A DNA stretch of 64,000 bases, taken from contig NZ_LT593746.1 of NCBI RefSeq assembly GCF_900089075.1, forward strand, positions 494,920 to 558,919, written 5' to 3'. The DNA comes from Vaginella massiliensis. GTDB taxonomy: Bacteria > Bacteroidota > Bacteroidia > Flavobacteriales > Weeksellaceae. Below the pieces are notes generated by a model. The model was not told the DNA's origin and did not search any database. It saw only the letters and a list, made by a program, of their open reading frames with translations. The position numbers were made by a program, and so were the translations under genes. Position 1 is the stretch's first letter, and the number at the start of each line of letters is the position of its first letter. Below are positions 40,985 through 48,421 of the stretch, piece by piece.

Positions 40985-42583
40985 CTATTCTTTCAGCACT
41001 TTTTGTGTGATGGTTTCCCCATCAGAAAAATAAACTTTCACCAAATAAACGCCTTGCGTAATTCCTTGCAGAGAAACAGCATCATTTTGGTAAAACTTTC
41101 TGATGATTTGCCCTTTCATATCGATGACTTCAACCTTTTCTACCACAGCATTCGATTTTATATGCAGTTGTGCTTTGGTAGGGTTTGGGTATAATAGAAC
41201 GGTTTGTTTATTAGAGGTTTGAATCGAAAGATCTTCGTCTAAATACTGCTTTGCTTTCGCAAAATCGGGAATTCCGTACCCATAATCATTATCCGGATTG
41301 GTGTAACGATCTGCCGAACGGAACAAAATCGATTTCAATTGGTCTACCGTAAATTCACTTTTTCCTTGAATCAAACTTGCGATTGCTCCTGCAATAATGG
41401 GCGAAGAAAACGACGTTCCACTCGCCGTAGTAAAGTAATCTCCAAAATAATAATTGTACAGCGGAACGTTACCTCCCATAGCCATCAGCTCAGGCTTTAT
41501 GCGGTTATCTGCAGTAGGTCCGTAAGAAGAAAATCCGGTAACGAAGCCATCGTCAAAGACCGCACCAATTGCCAAAACTCCATTGCTATCTGCAGGAAAA
41601 TTCATTTTACCCCAAGCGTTAGCGCGTTCGTTGCCCACAGCATTCACCACAATAATTCCTTTTTCTACCGCAACATTTGCTCCTTTGGTAATGTAGGCAG
41701 TGTTGCCGTCTAGCTCTGCGTGAGTATAATTGTACCGCGGATCATCGAAATCATAATACCCCAACGACGAATTGATGATAGCTACTCCTAAGCTATCTGC
41801 TCGTTCGGCTGCCATTACCCAATACACCATTTCGAGCGGCGTTTCGGCTGGCGCATATTCGGTGCGAAAAAGGTACAAATCTGTATCGTAACCAGTGCCT
41901 GTATAGCTTGCTGTTTTGGCTGATATATTGCTCAAAACCATGGTCCCGTGGGTGTGCGTATTGTGGGCGTAAATTTGCTGTGTTTTTTGTACAAAATCGT
42001 ATGTGTATCGGATGCGATTGTTTTCGCGAATGTATTGGAAAGCGTCCATGACATCTACACCCCAAAAACCTGAATCGAATACCGCCAATTTTACATTTTT
42101 ACCCGTAAAACCTTGTTCATGCAAGGCTTGCAAATTGAGTTGCTGTATGAAAATATCGGAATCTAATAAACTGTTTAGATCCTCTTTTTCGTAAAATTTT
42201 GATGCGATTTTGCTCTTTGGTTGAGCGTTCGGATTACGGACAAAGGTCTGCACTTGCTGAACAAATTCTTGCGATTGCAACCATTCTCTTTGCGACTCGG
42301 CAGTAATTTCTACTACTACGCCATTCAACCATTTCGAATATCCAAGAATCTCGAATTTACTTTTAATCTGCTCGCTATACGCCTGATGAATTGGCACATC
42401 GCGCAAGTCGATTTCTATTTTTCTATCTGTACGCCTCTGGAGTGCATCTTGTGACAACATCAGCAACGGATTGGCAAAATAACTGGATGCATAGGGCTTG
42501 TCTTTAAACTCGATAAACACCAACTCTTGTGCATTCGCAATGCTGCAAAGCCATGCAATAAAAAGTAGAAAGTATAATTTCAT
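40985..42583 (-). CDS. T9SS-secreted subtilisin-like serine protease (S8)
   Basis: The 532-residue protein has a signal peptide (to about residue 19), an inhibitor-like propeptide region (20-140), the S8 domain and a C-terminal sorting domain. Catalytic residues are D170 (LAVFDSGFWG), H212 (THGTMVLS) and S391 (SGTSFSSPI), with the oxyanion N318 (NAVGNE). Residues 463-532 are a type A T9SS tail (LLYPNPTKAQLHIKS, GVYLVKVYFSDGETITQKVL, ending KE), so the enzyme is exported across the outer membrane and the tail is removed. All catalytic residues are intact. It is a single minus-strand gene closed by a bidirectional terminator. Confidence 0.93.
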   Translation of the reverse strand: MKLYFLLFIAWLCSIANAQELVFIEFKDKPYASSYFANPLLMLSQDALQRRTDRKIEIDLRDVPIHQAYSEQIKSKFEILGYSKWLNGVVVEITAESQREWLQSQEFVQQVQTFVRNPNAQPKSKIASKFYEKEDLNSLLDSDIFIQQLNLQALHEQGFTGKNVKLAVFDSGFWGVDVMDAFQYIRENNRIRYTYDFVQKTQQIYAHNTHTHGTMVLSNISAKTASYTGTGYDTDLYLFRTEYAPAETPLEMVYWVMAAERADSLGVAIINSSLGYYDFDDPRYNYTHAELDGNTAYITKGANVAVEKGIIVVNAVGNERANAWGKMNFPADSNGVLAIGAVFDDGFVTGFSSYGPTADNRIKPELMAMGGNVPLYNYYFGDYFTTASGTSFSSPIIAGAIASLIQGKSEFTVDQLKSILFRSADRYTNPDNDYGYGIPDFAKAKQYLDEDLSIQTSNKQTVLLYPNPTKAQLHIKSNAVVEKVEVIDMKGQIIRKFYQNDAVSLQGITQGVYLVKVYFSDGETITQKVLKE

Positions 42584-42796
42584 AACTGAATTTGATTTTT
42601 TTTAACTTGTCGAAAAGTTACTCATTTTCAGTTATAATTCATCGATAAATTATGCTTTTGCTTCGATCTGCTTGCAAGCATTTTTGTCGAAAATTTTCGA
42701 AACTTGAAATGGCGTGTAATCTAGCTGTTTGTAGCCTTAGTACAAAAAACTATCCTAACTCGTACGCCAAACAAGGTCGGCAAAGAGGATTGTTGT

Positions 42797-43795
42797 TTAG
42801 GCGTTTACGATTCCGCTTTTCAACAAATATTCAGCAATCTGCACTGCATTGGTCGCTGCTCCTTTGCGCAAATTATCGGCTACAATCCAACAATTGAGCG
42901 TGTTGGGTTGCGAAAAATCGCGTCGAATTCGTCCTACAAAAACCTCATCTCTACCTTCTGAATAGAACGCCATAGGATAGGTATTGGTGTCGGGATTGTC
43001 TTGTACGATGACACCTTCGGTTTCGCCCAAAATTTTTCTAACTTCTTCGAGAGCAAAATCGTGTTGAAACTCGATATTCACCGACTCGGAATGACCGCCT
43101 TGCACCGGAACGCGAACAGCCGTAGCCGTAATCTGCAGTTCGTCTGCTTGCATTATTTTTTTTGGTTCTCGTGTGAGTTTGAGCTCTTCTTTGGTGTAAG
43201 CTGTTTCTTCGTCGAAAGAATCACAATGTGGCAAGGCATTTTTGAAAATTTGATATGGATAAACTTTTTCTGCTTTTTCTCCTTTTATCTCGCTTTCCAA
43301 TTGTTGTACTGCGCCTTTGCCTGTTCCTGTTACCGATTGGTAGGTCGATACCACAACGCGTTTTATACCGTATTTTTTATGTAACGGATGCAGCACCATC
43401 ACCAATTGTATGGTAGAACAATTTGGATTGGCAATGATTTTATCTTCTTTCCTAATCACATCGGCGTTGATTTCTGGCACCACCAAAGGTTTGTCTTCGT
43501 CCATTCGCCAGGCAGATGAATTGTCGATGACAATGGTGCCTTGCTGGGCAAAGGCAGGAGCCCATTCTTTAGAAATTTCACCGCCCGCAGAAAATAGGGC
43601 AATCGCTGCCTTGGCTGCAACCGCATCTTGCATAGAAACGATAGCATAGTCTCGATTTTTATAGCGTACCTTCTTCCCTATCGATTTTTCTGATGCTACT
43701 GGAATCAGCTCTGTAATGGGAAAATTTCGTTCTTCTAAAACCTGCAACATGATTTGTCCGACCATCCCTGTTGCGCCTACTAATGCTACTTTCAT
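42797..43795 (-). CDS. asd: Aspartate-semialdehyde dehydrogenase
   Basis: The start MKVALVGATGMVGQIML at 43795 is chosen; an upstream in-frame ATG would add 14 residues before the Rossmann loop. The 332-residue enzyme reduces aspartyl phosphate to aspartate semialdehyde with NADPH, feeding lysine, threonine, methionine and diaminopimelate. GATGMVGQ (7-14), the catalytic Cys in IANPNCSTIQLVM and PVQGGHSESVNIEF are visible. The length is typical of the Gram-positive/Bacteroidota-type enzyme. It stands alone on the minus strand, 47 bases past the terminator of the T9SS cargo gene. Confidence 0.95.
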   Translation of the reverse strand: MKVALVGATGMVGQIMLQVLEERNFPITELIPVASEKSIGKKVRYKNRDYAIVSMQDAVAAKAAIALFSAGGEISKEWAPAFAQQGTIVIDNSSAWRMDEDKPLVVPEINADVIRKEDKIIANPNCSTIQLVMVLHPLHKKYGIKRVVVSTYQSVTGTGKGAVQQLESEIKGEKAEKVYPYQIFKNALPHCDSFDEETAYTKEELKLTREPKKIMQADELQITATAVRVPVQGGHSESVNIEFQHDFALEEVRKILGETEGVIVQDNPDTNTYPMAFYSEGRDEVFVGRIRRDFSQPNTLNCWIVADNLRKGAATNAVQIAEYLLKSGIVNA

Positions 43796-43842
43796 TTGCT
43801 CGATAATTTTGCTTACAAAAATATGGATAATCTTCATAAAAA

Positions 43843-43866
43843 AAGCCGATGAAAATCATCGGCCTT
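43843..43866 (-). terminator. Terminator downstream of the T9SS cargo gene
   Basis: GCCGATGA and TCATCGGC form an 8-base stem with an AAA loop, followed on the minus strand by seven T. Confidence 0.8.
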
Positions 43867-43904
43867 CTAAAGTTTTATATCCTTTATGATTATTTCTTGA
43901 TGAA

Positions 43905-44816
43905 TTATTGGATTCTAGTAACTCCTTTATCATCTTTTACTCTCAAGAAATATACACCTTGAGACAGATTAGAAACGTTTACTTTACCGTTCAAGTCTAC
44001 TTTAGCTGGGATTACGCGTCCTGTAACGTCAGCGATTTCAACTTTTGCGATTTTAGAGTCTGCCAAAGATACATTCAATTCTGTAGATGCTGGATTAGGA
44101 TAAACACCTAATTTATTAGATCCTAACTCTACAAGTCCCATATCTGCAGTCGTACCGTTTACATGGAAAAGCATTGATTGCTCGAAACCTAATTCTGAGA
44201 TATTTGTAGGGTTGTCGTCCACACACTCTGTACCTGGCCAACCGATGTACGATGGACCTGTTTGTGGAGCTTCGTTGTTACCCAAGAAAAGACCATCAGT
44301 ATACGAAGATCCGTCAGAAGCTAATAGTACCGAAACCGCAACAGCTAATTTTTTGTTTGCTGGGAAAGAAACTTCGTCAAACAATGGAACATCTTGCCAT
44401 CCTGGAGCGTCGAATCCCATTGAACCATACGCATCTTCATTCAATCCTGCCAAAATAGACTCTGCATTGTAGTCTCCTTCAATTGCTGCAAATGCAAGTT
44501 CAACAGTGTTACTTGCTCCTTGTGGGTTTCCGTATACACCAACGCTTACTGGTGTGAAATCACTTGTAATACCGTATTCTGCAAAATCGAAAAGTCTAGA
44601 AAAGTGATTCGTAACTCCATTTGCATTTGAACATGATACCAAACTATTTCTAGTATTAGGATCAGTATATTGAATCAACTGATGCTCTCCTGCTACTCCA
44701 TTTGCTGGAGCAGTAGCAATCATTTCTTTGTTCGATTTTACTTCCTGAAGTTGAGCCATTTGCCCGAATGCAGCAGAAAATGCTACCGCTGATAAAAGTG
44801 TAAAGATTTTTTTCAT
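43905..44816 (-). CDS. Secreted T9SS cargo protein with shortened type A sorting domain
   Basis: The 303-residue protein has a signal peptide (to FSAAFGQ, about residue 19), a mature beta-rich region of unknown function (about 20-230) and a type A T9SS tail from LGVYPNPASTELNVSL onward. GVYFLRVKDDKGVTRIQ is the last visible part. The frame stops there (43905-43907), but reading past it gives FIKK and a second stop at 43890, the expected basic end of such tails. The last five residues therefore appear to be lost by a nonsense change. Cell-surface export may be impaired. No catalytic motif was recognised. Confidence 0.85.
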   Translation of the reverse strand: MKKIFTLLSAVAFSAAFGQMAQLQEVKSNKEMIATAPANGVAGEHQLIQYTDPNTRNSLVSCSNANGVTNHFSRLFDFAEYGITSDFTPVSVGVYGNPQGASNTVELAFAAIEGDYNAESILAGLNEDAYGSMGFDAPGWQDVPLFDEVSFPANKKLAVAVSVLLASDGSSYTDGLFLGNNEAPQTGPSYIGWPGTECVDDNPTNISELGFEQSMLFHVNGTTADMGLVELGSNKLGVYPNPASTELNVSLADSKIAKVEIADVTGRVIPAKVDLNGKVNVSNLSQGVYFLRVKDDKGVTRIQ

Positions 44817-44881
44817 AATTGTATGATTTTATAATTTTATAATTTTTTTACTAACTGAAAGCTAATGTAAACAAAAAGAAG

Positions 44882-44908
44882 CCGTCTCACAACTGAGGCG
44901 GTTTTTTT
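44882..44908 (+). terminator. Inward-facing terminator in the left IS end
   Basis: CCGTCTCA (44882-44889) pairs with TGAGGCGG (44894-44901) with one G-U pair, and seven T follow. It would stop plus-strand transcription entering the transposase gene from outside. Confidence 0.75.
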
Positions 44909-44981
44909 ATATAAATAATGGATTGATTATTAGGTGATTAATATAGAATTCACTATATTTAACTACTTAATTTTCAGCGAA

Positions 44982-46511
44982 ATGAACTATAGAATTAAAG
45001 AATATAACCAATCACAAAACTGGTTATTTCCACCTTCGATAGAAGAATTAATTCCGACTAATCATCCAGTAAGAATCGTAAACAACGTAGTTGAGAAGAT
45101 AGACTTAAAACCTCTTTTAGAAACTTACAGTCGGGAAGGTCATCCTAGTTATCATCCTAAAATGATGCTCAAAGTGATGGTTTACGCTTATATGGACAAT
45201 ATTTATTCCAGTAGAAAGATCGAAAAAGCCCTCAATGAGAACATAAACTTTATGTGGCTTTCTGGTAGAGAAAGCATCGACCATAATACGATAGCCCGAT
45301 TTCGAAGCAATAAGTTAAAAGCCGTATTCAAAGACATCTTCAAACAAGTGGTATTGCTTTTGGCAGAAGAAAAATTAGTGAGTCTCAAACGAGTTTATAC
45401 AGACGGCACCAAAATAGAATCGGTAGCTGGAAGATACACCTTTGTCTGGGGAAATTCCATCAAGACCAATCGGGAGAAAATGATCAAACAATTAGAGGAT
45501 ATGTGGCAATACGCGCAGTGCGTTGCTGATGAAGAAGACCAAGATCCCGAGCCACCGGAGTTCAAAAAACTTGATCCTGAAAAAGTCCAACAAGCTGCAG
45601 ATAAAATCAACCGAATCCTAAAAGAAAAGTCTGACGATCCAAAGAAAAAAGCCAAATCCCGTTACATCCAAAAGAATTTTGCGCCAAACTTAAAGAAATA
45701 CCAAGAACAAGAAAAGTTACTACAAGAACGCAACTCCTACAGCAAAACCGATCCCGATGCGACCTTTATGCGCATGAAGGACGACCACATGCAGAACGGA
45801 CAATTAAAACCCGGCTACAATGCACAAATCAGCACCGAAAACCAAATCATCGTCAACTATACCTTACATCAAGACACCAACGACATTCATACTTTAAAAC
45901 CTCATTTAGAAAACCATAAAAAACTCTACAATGAGCTTCCCGAAGAACTCACCGCAGATGCAGGATACGGAAGTGAAGAAAATTACGAACTTTTGGAGGA
46001 CAAAGCAATCAAAGCCTTTGTAAAGTTCAACACCTTTGACCAAGAACAAGGCAAATCAAAGAAAAGAAAAAATCCCAAACCCTTTGAACGAGACTCACTC
46101 TATTATAATGAAGCGCAAGATTTTTATGTATGCCCGATGGGACAACGTATGGACAAGCGCGGTGAGCGAAAAGTCCAAACAAAGTCAGGATATAAGCAAA
46201 CCTATAGTTGTTATAGCGCTAAAAACTGCAATGGATGTCCGCTCAGAAGCCAGTGCTTCAAGGGGAAAAACAACAGGACAGTAGAAAGGAACCATAAATT
46301 AGAATACCACAAACAAAAAGCAAGAGAACTTCTCACATCCGATATCGGAGAAATAAGAAGAAAACAAAGAACTGCTGATGTCGAACCTACATTTGCCCAA
46401 CTCAAACACAACCGAAACTTCAAAAGATTTACCCTAAAAGGAATTGAAAAAGTGGAATTAGAGTTCGGATTGCATGCTTTAGCTCATAATCTGAAAAAGA
46501 TGAGTGCGTAA
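44982..46511 (+). CDS. IS1182-family transposase
   Basis: The start MNYRIKEYNQSQNWLFPPSI at 44982 matches the usual N-terminus; an in-frame upstream ATG would add 16 residues. The 509-residue protein has the N-terminal DUF772 domain (HPSYHPKMMLKVMVYAYMDN, about residues 47-66) and a DDE domain with VYTDGTKIES and ELTADAGYGSEENYELL. A cysteine-rich insert (CYSAKNCNGCPLRSQC) and the C-terminal RRKQRTADVEPTFAQLKHNR carry the final acidic motif. The frame is complete, so the enzyme may be functional. Confidence 0.93.
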   Translation: MNYRIKEYNQSQNWLFPPSIEELIPTNHPVRIVNNVVEKIDLKPLLETYSREGHPSYHPKMMLKVMVYAYMDNIYSSRKIEKALNENINFMWLSGRESIDHNTIARFRSNKLKAVFKDIFKQVVLLLAEEKLVSLKRVYTDGTKIESVAGRYTFVWGNSIKTNREKMIKQLEDMWQYAQCVADEEDQDPEPPEFKKLDPEKVQQAADKINRILKEKSDDPKKKAKSRYIQKNFAPNLKKYQEQEKLLQERNSYSKTDPDATFMRMKDDHMQNGQLKPGYNAQISTENQIIVNYTLHQDTNDIHTLKPHLENHKKLYNELPEELTADAGYGSEENYELLEDKAIKAFVKFNTFDQEQGKSKKRKNPKPFERDSLYYNEAQDFYVCPMGQRMDKRGERKVQTKSGYKQTYSCYSAKNCNGCPLRSQCFKGKNNRTVERNHKLEYHKQKARELLTSDIGEIRRKQRTADVEPTFAQLKHNRNFKRFTLKGIEKVELEFGLHALAHNLKKMSA

Positions 46512-46582
46512 ACAAGAATAATAACTCATCTTTTTCTAAATTATTAAATTGAGTTGGTTTTTGACCTCAATTTTTTAATCAT

Positions 46583-46615
46583 AAAAAAACCGTCCCGATT
46601 TTATAAACGAGACGG
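46583..46615 (-). terminator. Inward-facing terminator in the right IS end
   Basis: CCGTCCCG (46590-46597) and CGAGACGG (46608-46615) form a stem with one wobble pair; on the minus strand seven T follow (46589-46583). It mirrors the left end and blocks antisense read-in. Confidence 0.7.
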
Positions 46616-46648
46616 CTTCTTTTGTTGTGAATTTTAACAATTCGACGC

Positions 46649-47059
46649 TTACACGAACTCGTTATAAGCAGATTTCAAATTTTCTGCGATGACTTCTGCA
46701 GAGTGCCCTTCGATATGATGACGCTCTAACATGTGCACCAATTCACCGTCTTTGAACAATGCCACGGCTGGCGAACTTGGCGGGAATGGAGCAAAATGTT
46801 CTCTTGCTTTTGCTACCGCATCTATATCGTAACCTGCAAATACGGTAGTGAGGTTGTTGGGTACTTTGTCGTTGTTCAACGATAAGATGACACCTGGTCT
46901 TGCTGCACCTGCTGCACAACCACAAACACTGTTGACTACTACCAAGGTGGTTCCTGGTCTTTGCAATGCTTCTTCTACTTTATCTGCTGTCGAAAGATCT
47001 TCGAAACCGTTTGAAGTGAGTTGCTCCTTCATCGGTAATACTATTTCTGATGGATACAT
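46649..47059 (-). CDS. BrxA/BrxB-family bacilliredoxin
   Basis: The 136-residue protein has the CGC motif at C46-G-C48 in VVNSVCGCAAGAARPGV, equivalent to the active site of Bacillus YphP/YqiW (BrxA/BrxB). Those proteins remove bacillithiol from oxidised protein thiols; in Bacteroidota the family is widespread and some members use bacillithiol. FAGYDIDAVAKAREHFAPFPPSSPAVALF follows in the usual order, positioned for the thioredoxin-like fold. The length is typical. The IS element sits 26 bases past its stop codon. Confidence 0.9.
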   Translation of the reverse strand: MYPSEIVLPMKEQLTSNGFEDLSTADKVEEALQRPGTTLVVVNSVCGCAAGAARPGVILSLNNDKVPNNLTTVFAGYDIDAVAKAREHFAPFPPSSPAVALFKDGELVHMLERHHIEGHSAEVIAENLKSAYNEFV

Positions 47060-47125
47060 AATATGCTCTTTTTTATATTTAATGATTACAAATTTACGAT
47101 ATTCTCTTATAATACCTAGAATCCT

Positions 47126-47133
47126 TACCTTTG
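47126..47133 (+). promoter_or_regulatory. -7 box of rnpA
   Basis: TACCTTTG fits the Bacteroidota -7 consensus and lies 13 bases before the rnpA ATG, giving a very short leader. No clear TTG -33 element was found. Confidence 0.4.
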
Positions 47134-47146
47134 AAAAAAAATTTGG

Positions 47147-47536
47147 ATGTCGTATACGTTTCCTAAAGAAGAAAAACTGAAAAACAAAAAAGCGATCGAA
47201 AAACTATTCGCCGAAGGCAAAAGCTTCAGCCATTTTCCCATCCGAATTGTTTACCGAGAAAATGAACTGATGATGAATAGGGTAGCGATAAGCGTATCGA
47301 AAAAGCATTTTAAGCATGCGGTAGATCGCAATCTGTACAAAAGACGTATGCGAGAGGCTTACCGCCTGAATAAAAGTATTCTACTCGAAAAGTCGACGAC
47401 TTACGATCTCATGTTTCTCTTTCTTAGCAAAGAAAAAACTTCTTACGATACCATAGAGCAGGCTTTACAGAAAGTCCTGAGAAGACTTATTTCGATTTCA
47501 GATTCTCTTGAAGTCGATCAGCTTTCAAGAAAATAA
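47147..47536 (+). CDS. rnpA: Ribonuclease P protein component
   Basis: The 129-residue basic protein aids the RNase P RNA in removing tRNA 5' leaders. The family core is AVDRNLYKRRMREAYRLNK (about 64-82), matching the RNR signature, preceded by NRVAISVSKKHFKHA. The length is typical. Unlike the common arrangement it is not downstream of rpmH. Its last 50 bases overlap the 3' end of a convergent small membrane-protein gene. Confidence 0.93.
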   Translation: MSYTFPKEEKLKNKKAIEKLFAEGKSFSHFPIRIVYRENELMMNRVAISVSKKHFKHAVDRNLYKRRMREAYRLNKSILLEKSTTYDLMFLFLSKEKTSYDTIEQALQKVLRRLISISDSLEVDQLSRK

Positions 47537-47690
47537 GACTGAGTATTATACCCAAAATACCTCCAAAAATTCCGCCAAGAAAAGGTAAGTTTTCGCCTGC
47601 CATTACACCCAATTTGTAATCGATACTGTACAGACAAAAAGCAATGCCGGCAACAAAAAGTAGGATGGTGATGTATAAAATCTTTTTCAT
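47487..47690 (-). CDS. Small two-helix membrane protein
   Basis: The 67-residue protein has two hydrophobic segments (about 3-22 and 37-57) and a charged C-terminus (KADRLQENLKSK). No family was recognised. Its ATG shares bases with the stop of the upstream marC gene as TAATG, which strongly supports a real, coupled gene. Its 3' end overlaps the convergent rnpA by 50 bases. Confidence 0.65.
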   Translation of the reverse strand: MKKILYITILLFVAGIAFCLYSIDYKLGVMAGENLPFLGGIFGGILGIILSLIFLKADRLQENLKSK

Positions 47691-48292
47691 TATATATTGA
47701 ATTCGTTGATGAACAAGGTACCAATGTTTGTTGTAAAAAGTTTGATCGCGATAGAAAGCAATACGATTCCGAAAACTTTTTTCAAAATACTCAAAACGGC
47801 TGGACCTAATATTTTTTCTAATTTTCCGGCAAACTTCAAAACCAAATAGACGATAATCATGTTGAGCAAGATGCCAACTACAATGTTGATGTCGTCATAT
47901 TGAGCTCTAAGCGAGAGAACGGTGGTCAACGATCCTGCCCCAGCTACCAAAGGGAAAGCGATGGGAACGATGGATGCCGAATTTGCTTCTACTCCTTTCT
48001 GTATCTCGATTCCTAGGATCATTTCCAAGGCAATCACAAAGATGACAAAAGCACCGGCAACAGCGAAGGCTTCTACGTCTACATTGAACAAGGTGAGGAT
48101 TTTGGTCCCGAAAAACAAGAAAGAAATCATCAAAACTCCCGCTGCGATAGCGGCCTTTTCCGATTGGATATGTCCTACTTTGGAGCGGATATCTACAATG
48201 ATAGGAATACTGCCCAATATGTCGATTACAGCAAACAAAACGGCGAAGGTGGCTCCGATTTGTGATAACGATAACTGTTCGAAAATTTGCAT
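47690..48292 (-). CDS. MarC-family integral membrane protein
   Basis: The start MQIFEQLSLSQIGATF at 48292 is chosen; an upstream in-frame ATG would add eight residues. The 200-residue protein has six hydrophobic segments in the MarC/UPF0056 layout, opening with FAVLFAVIDILGSIPI (about 15-30) and with SIVPIAFPLVAGAGSLTTVL in the middle. The name reflects an old link to multiple antibiotic resistance that was not upheld; the function is unknown. It is coupled to the small membrane protein downstream. Confidence 0.88.
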   Translation of the reverse strand: MQIFEQLSLSQIGATFAVLFAVIDILGSIPIIVDIRSKVGHIQSEKAAIAAGVLMISFLFFGTKILTLFNVDVEAFAVAGAFVIFVIALEMILGIEIQKGVEANSASIVPIAFPLVAGAGSLTTVLSLRAQYDDINIVVGILLNMIIVYLVLKFAGKLEKILGPAVLSILKKVFGIVLLSIAIKLFTTNIGTLFINEFNI

Positions 48293-48421
48293 AACGTAGT
48301 TTTGATTTTGTAGCAAATTTAAATCAATTCTTTGGGATTTAAAATTTAAGCTTTCAGCTTTTTTCTAATTTTGTATAAGCCATCCAAAAAATGTTTTTTC
48401 AACCTTAGAATTATGGCGGCG

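Larger units (their letters stand above)
44874..46623 (+). mobile_element. Complete IS1182-type insertion sequence
   Basis: The 1750-base element has 15-base perfect terminal inverted repeats: AAAAGAAGCCGTCTC (44874-44888) and its inverse (46609-46623). Inside is one intact DDE transposase gene. Both ends also form hairpins followed by a T-run on the inward-reading strand. No clear target duplication was found. It sits in the spacer between the T9SS cargo gene and the bacilliredoxin gene and breaks no recognisable gene. Intact ends and frame suggest recent, possibly still active, insertion. Confidence 0.85.
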
